Shown: piece by piece, positions 47,993 through 48,138 of the stretch
Layout: each line of letters begins with the position of its first letter
Numbering within the stretch: position 1 is the stretch's first letter
Virus record (IMG/VR): IMGVR_UViG_3300021403_000018
Span: 1-48,138 of that record
DNA: 48,138 nt
Source of the DNA: a virus
Reading direction: 5' to 3' (one strand)
Position numbers and translations under genes: made by a program
The notes under the pieces: model-generated
The model's input: the letters and a program-made list of their open reading frames with translations, nothing else
The model's database searches: none
Told to the model about the DNA's origin: nothing

Positions 47993-48138
47993 TGCCAGGA
48001 TTTGGCGGATCAAAACCAGTTTCAACTCCTATTACCCCTCCTAAAGCAGTTATGCCTGGGTTGAATAACCTGTTCCAGACATTGTATGGTGGGACTAATG
48101 GAGCAGGTGCAGCAGGTATAACAACTCTAGAACAGACA
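47992..48138 (+). CDS. small internal virion protein (gp14-like position), 3' end cut by the contig end
   Basis: ATG 47992 overlaps the acetyltransferase stop. The frame begins MPGFGGSKPVSTPITPP and runs into the contig end. It continues at bases 1-543 of the window (in frame via 48012-48015 A4), making 186 residues in all. See the first CDS entry. Confidence 0.75.
   Translation, partial: MPGFGGSKPVSTPITPPKAVMPGLNNLFQTLYGGTNGAGAAGITTLEQT
48010..48138. repeat. terminal redundancy, right copy
   Basis: Identical to 4-129 from base 48013 on. Contains the A4 run that keeps the reading frame, and is therefore the better copy. Confidence 0.9.

Overview
The window looks like one complete genome of a tailed phage of podovirus type. 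It is linearised at an arbitrary point: about 130 bases at the start recur at the end, so the closed circle would be about 48,009 bp. No integrase, repressor cassette, tRNA gene, CRISPR array or phage RNA polymerase was seen, which fits a lytic phage that uses host RNA polymerase. The host is not certain. The tail fibre carries a Sec-type signal peptide, and the virion has IPT/TIG and Hydin/choice-of-anchor domains. Together with a five-helix membrane protein, these resemble proteins I associate with Acidobacteriota, so a soil acidobacterium is my best guess (inference).

Rightward late arm (30.8 kb to the end, continuing at 1 to about 9.5 kb). A strong sigma70-type promoter at 30777-30805 starts terminase small and large subunits, an AT-rich endonuclease VII-like insertion, portal, a probable scaffold, small head proteins and the major capsid protein. 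Next come paired small structural proteins, a 784-residue fibre, an intrinsic terminator (42713-42743), holin-like membrane proteins, head-tail adaptor and beta-rich tail proteins, and a GNAT acetyltransferase. The arm ends with three internal virion/ejection proteins in the same size order as T7 gp14-gp15-gp16. The last is 1742 residues, with a muralytic domain at its N-terminus and an HExxH motif in the middle. A PurD-like ATP-grasp enzyme and small membrane proteins close the arm.

Leftward metabolic arm (22.96 to 9.4 kb). It is tightly packed, with many ATGA or TAATG overlaps. It encodes a RecB-like nuclease, QueC, a RecA/Sak4-like ATPase, an SSB-like protein, QueD, an HNH protein, QueE, a DUF3310 protein, FolE, a UDG-exonuclease-DNA polymerase A fusion, a DUF3987-like helicase, a DNA transglycosylase (DpdA-like), a GroES-like co-chaperonin and a membrane protein. 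FolE, QueD, QueE and QueC make preQ0 from GTP, and DpdA would insert it into DNA. The phage therefore probably carries a 7-deazaguanine genome modification against host restriction.

Leftward accessory arm (30.6 to 23.0 kb). It holds more than twenty small genes of mostly unknown function. Six intergenic sites share a CCCACTGG box exactly 3 nt upstream of a -35 hexamer, a phage-specific promoter family. One gene-free stretch (27.86-28.08 kb) has two long hairpins whose loops carry perfectly complementary 16-mers around an AT-rich tract, a candidate replication origin or structured RNA.

The most unusual items are the Sak4-like ATPase, whose two halves are in circularly permuted order and joined in frame through a UGA codon, the complementary-loop hairpin pair, and the CCCACTGG promoter family.
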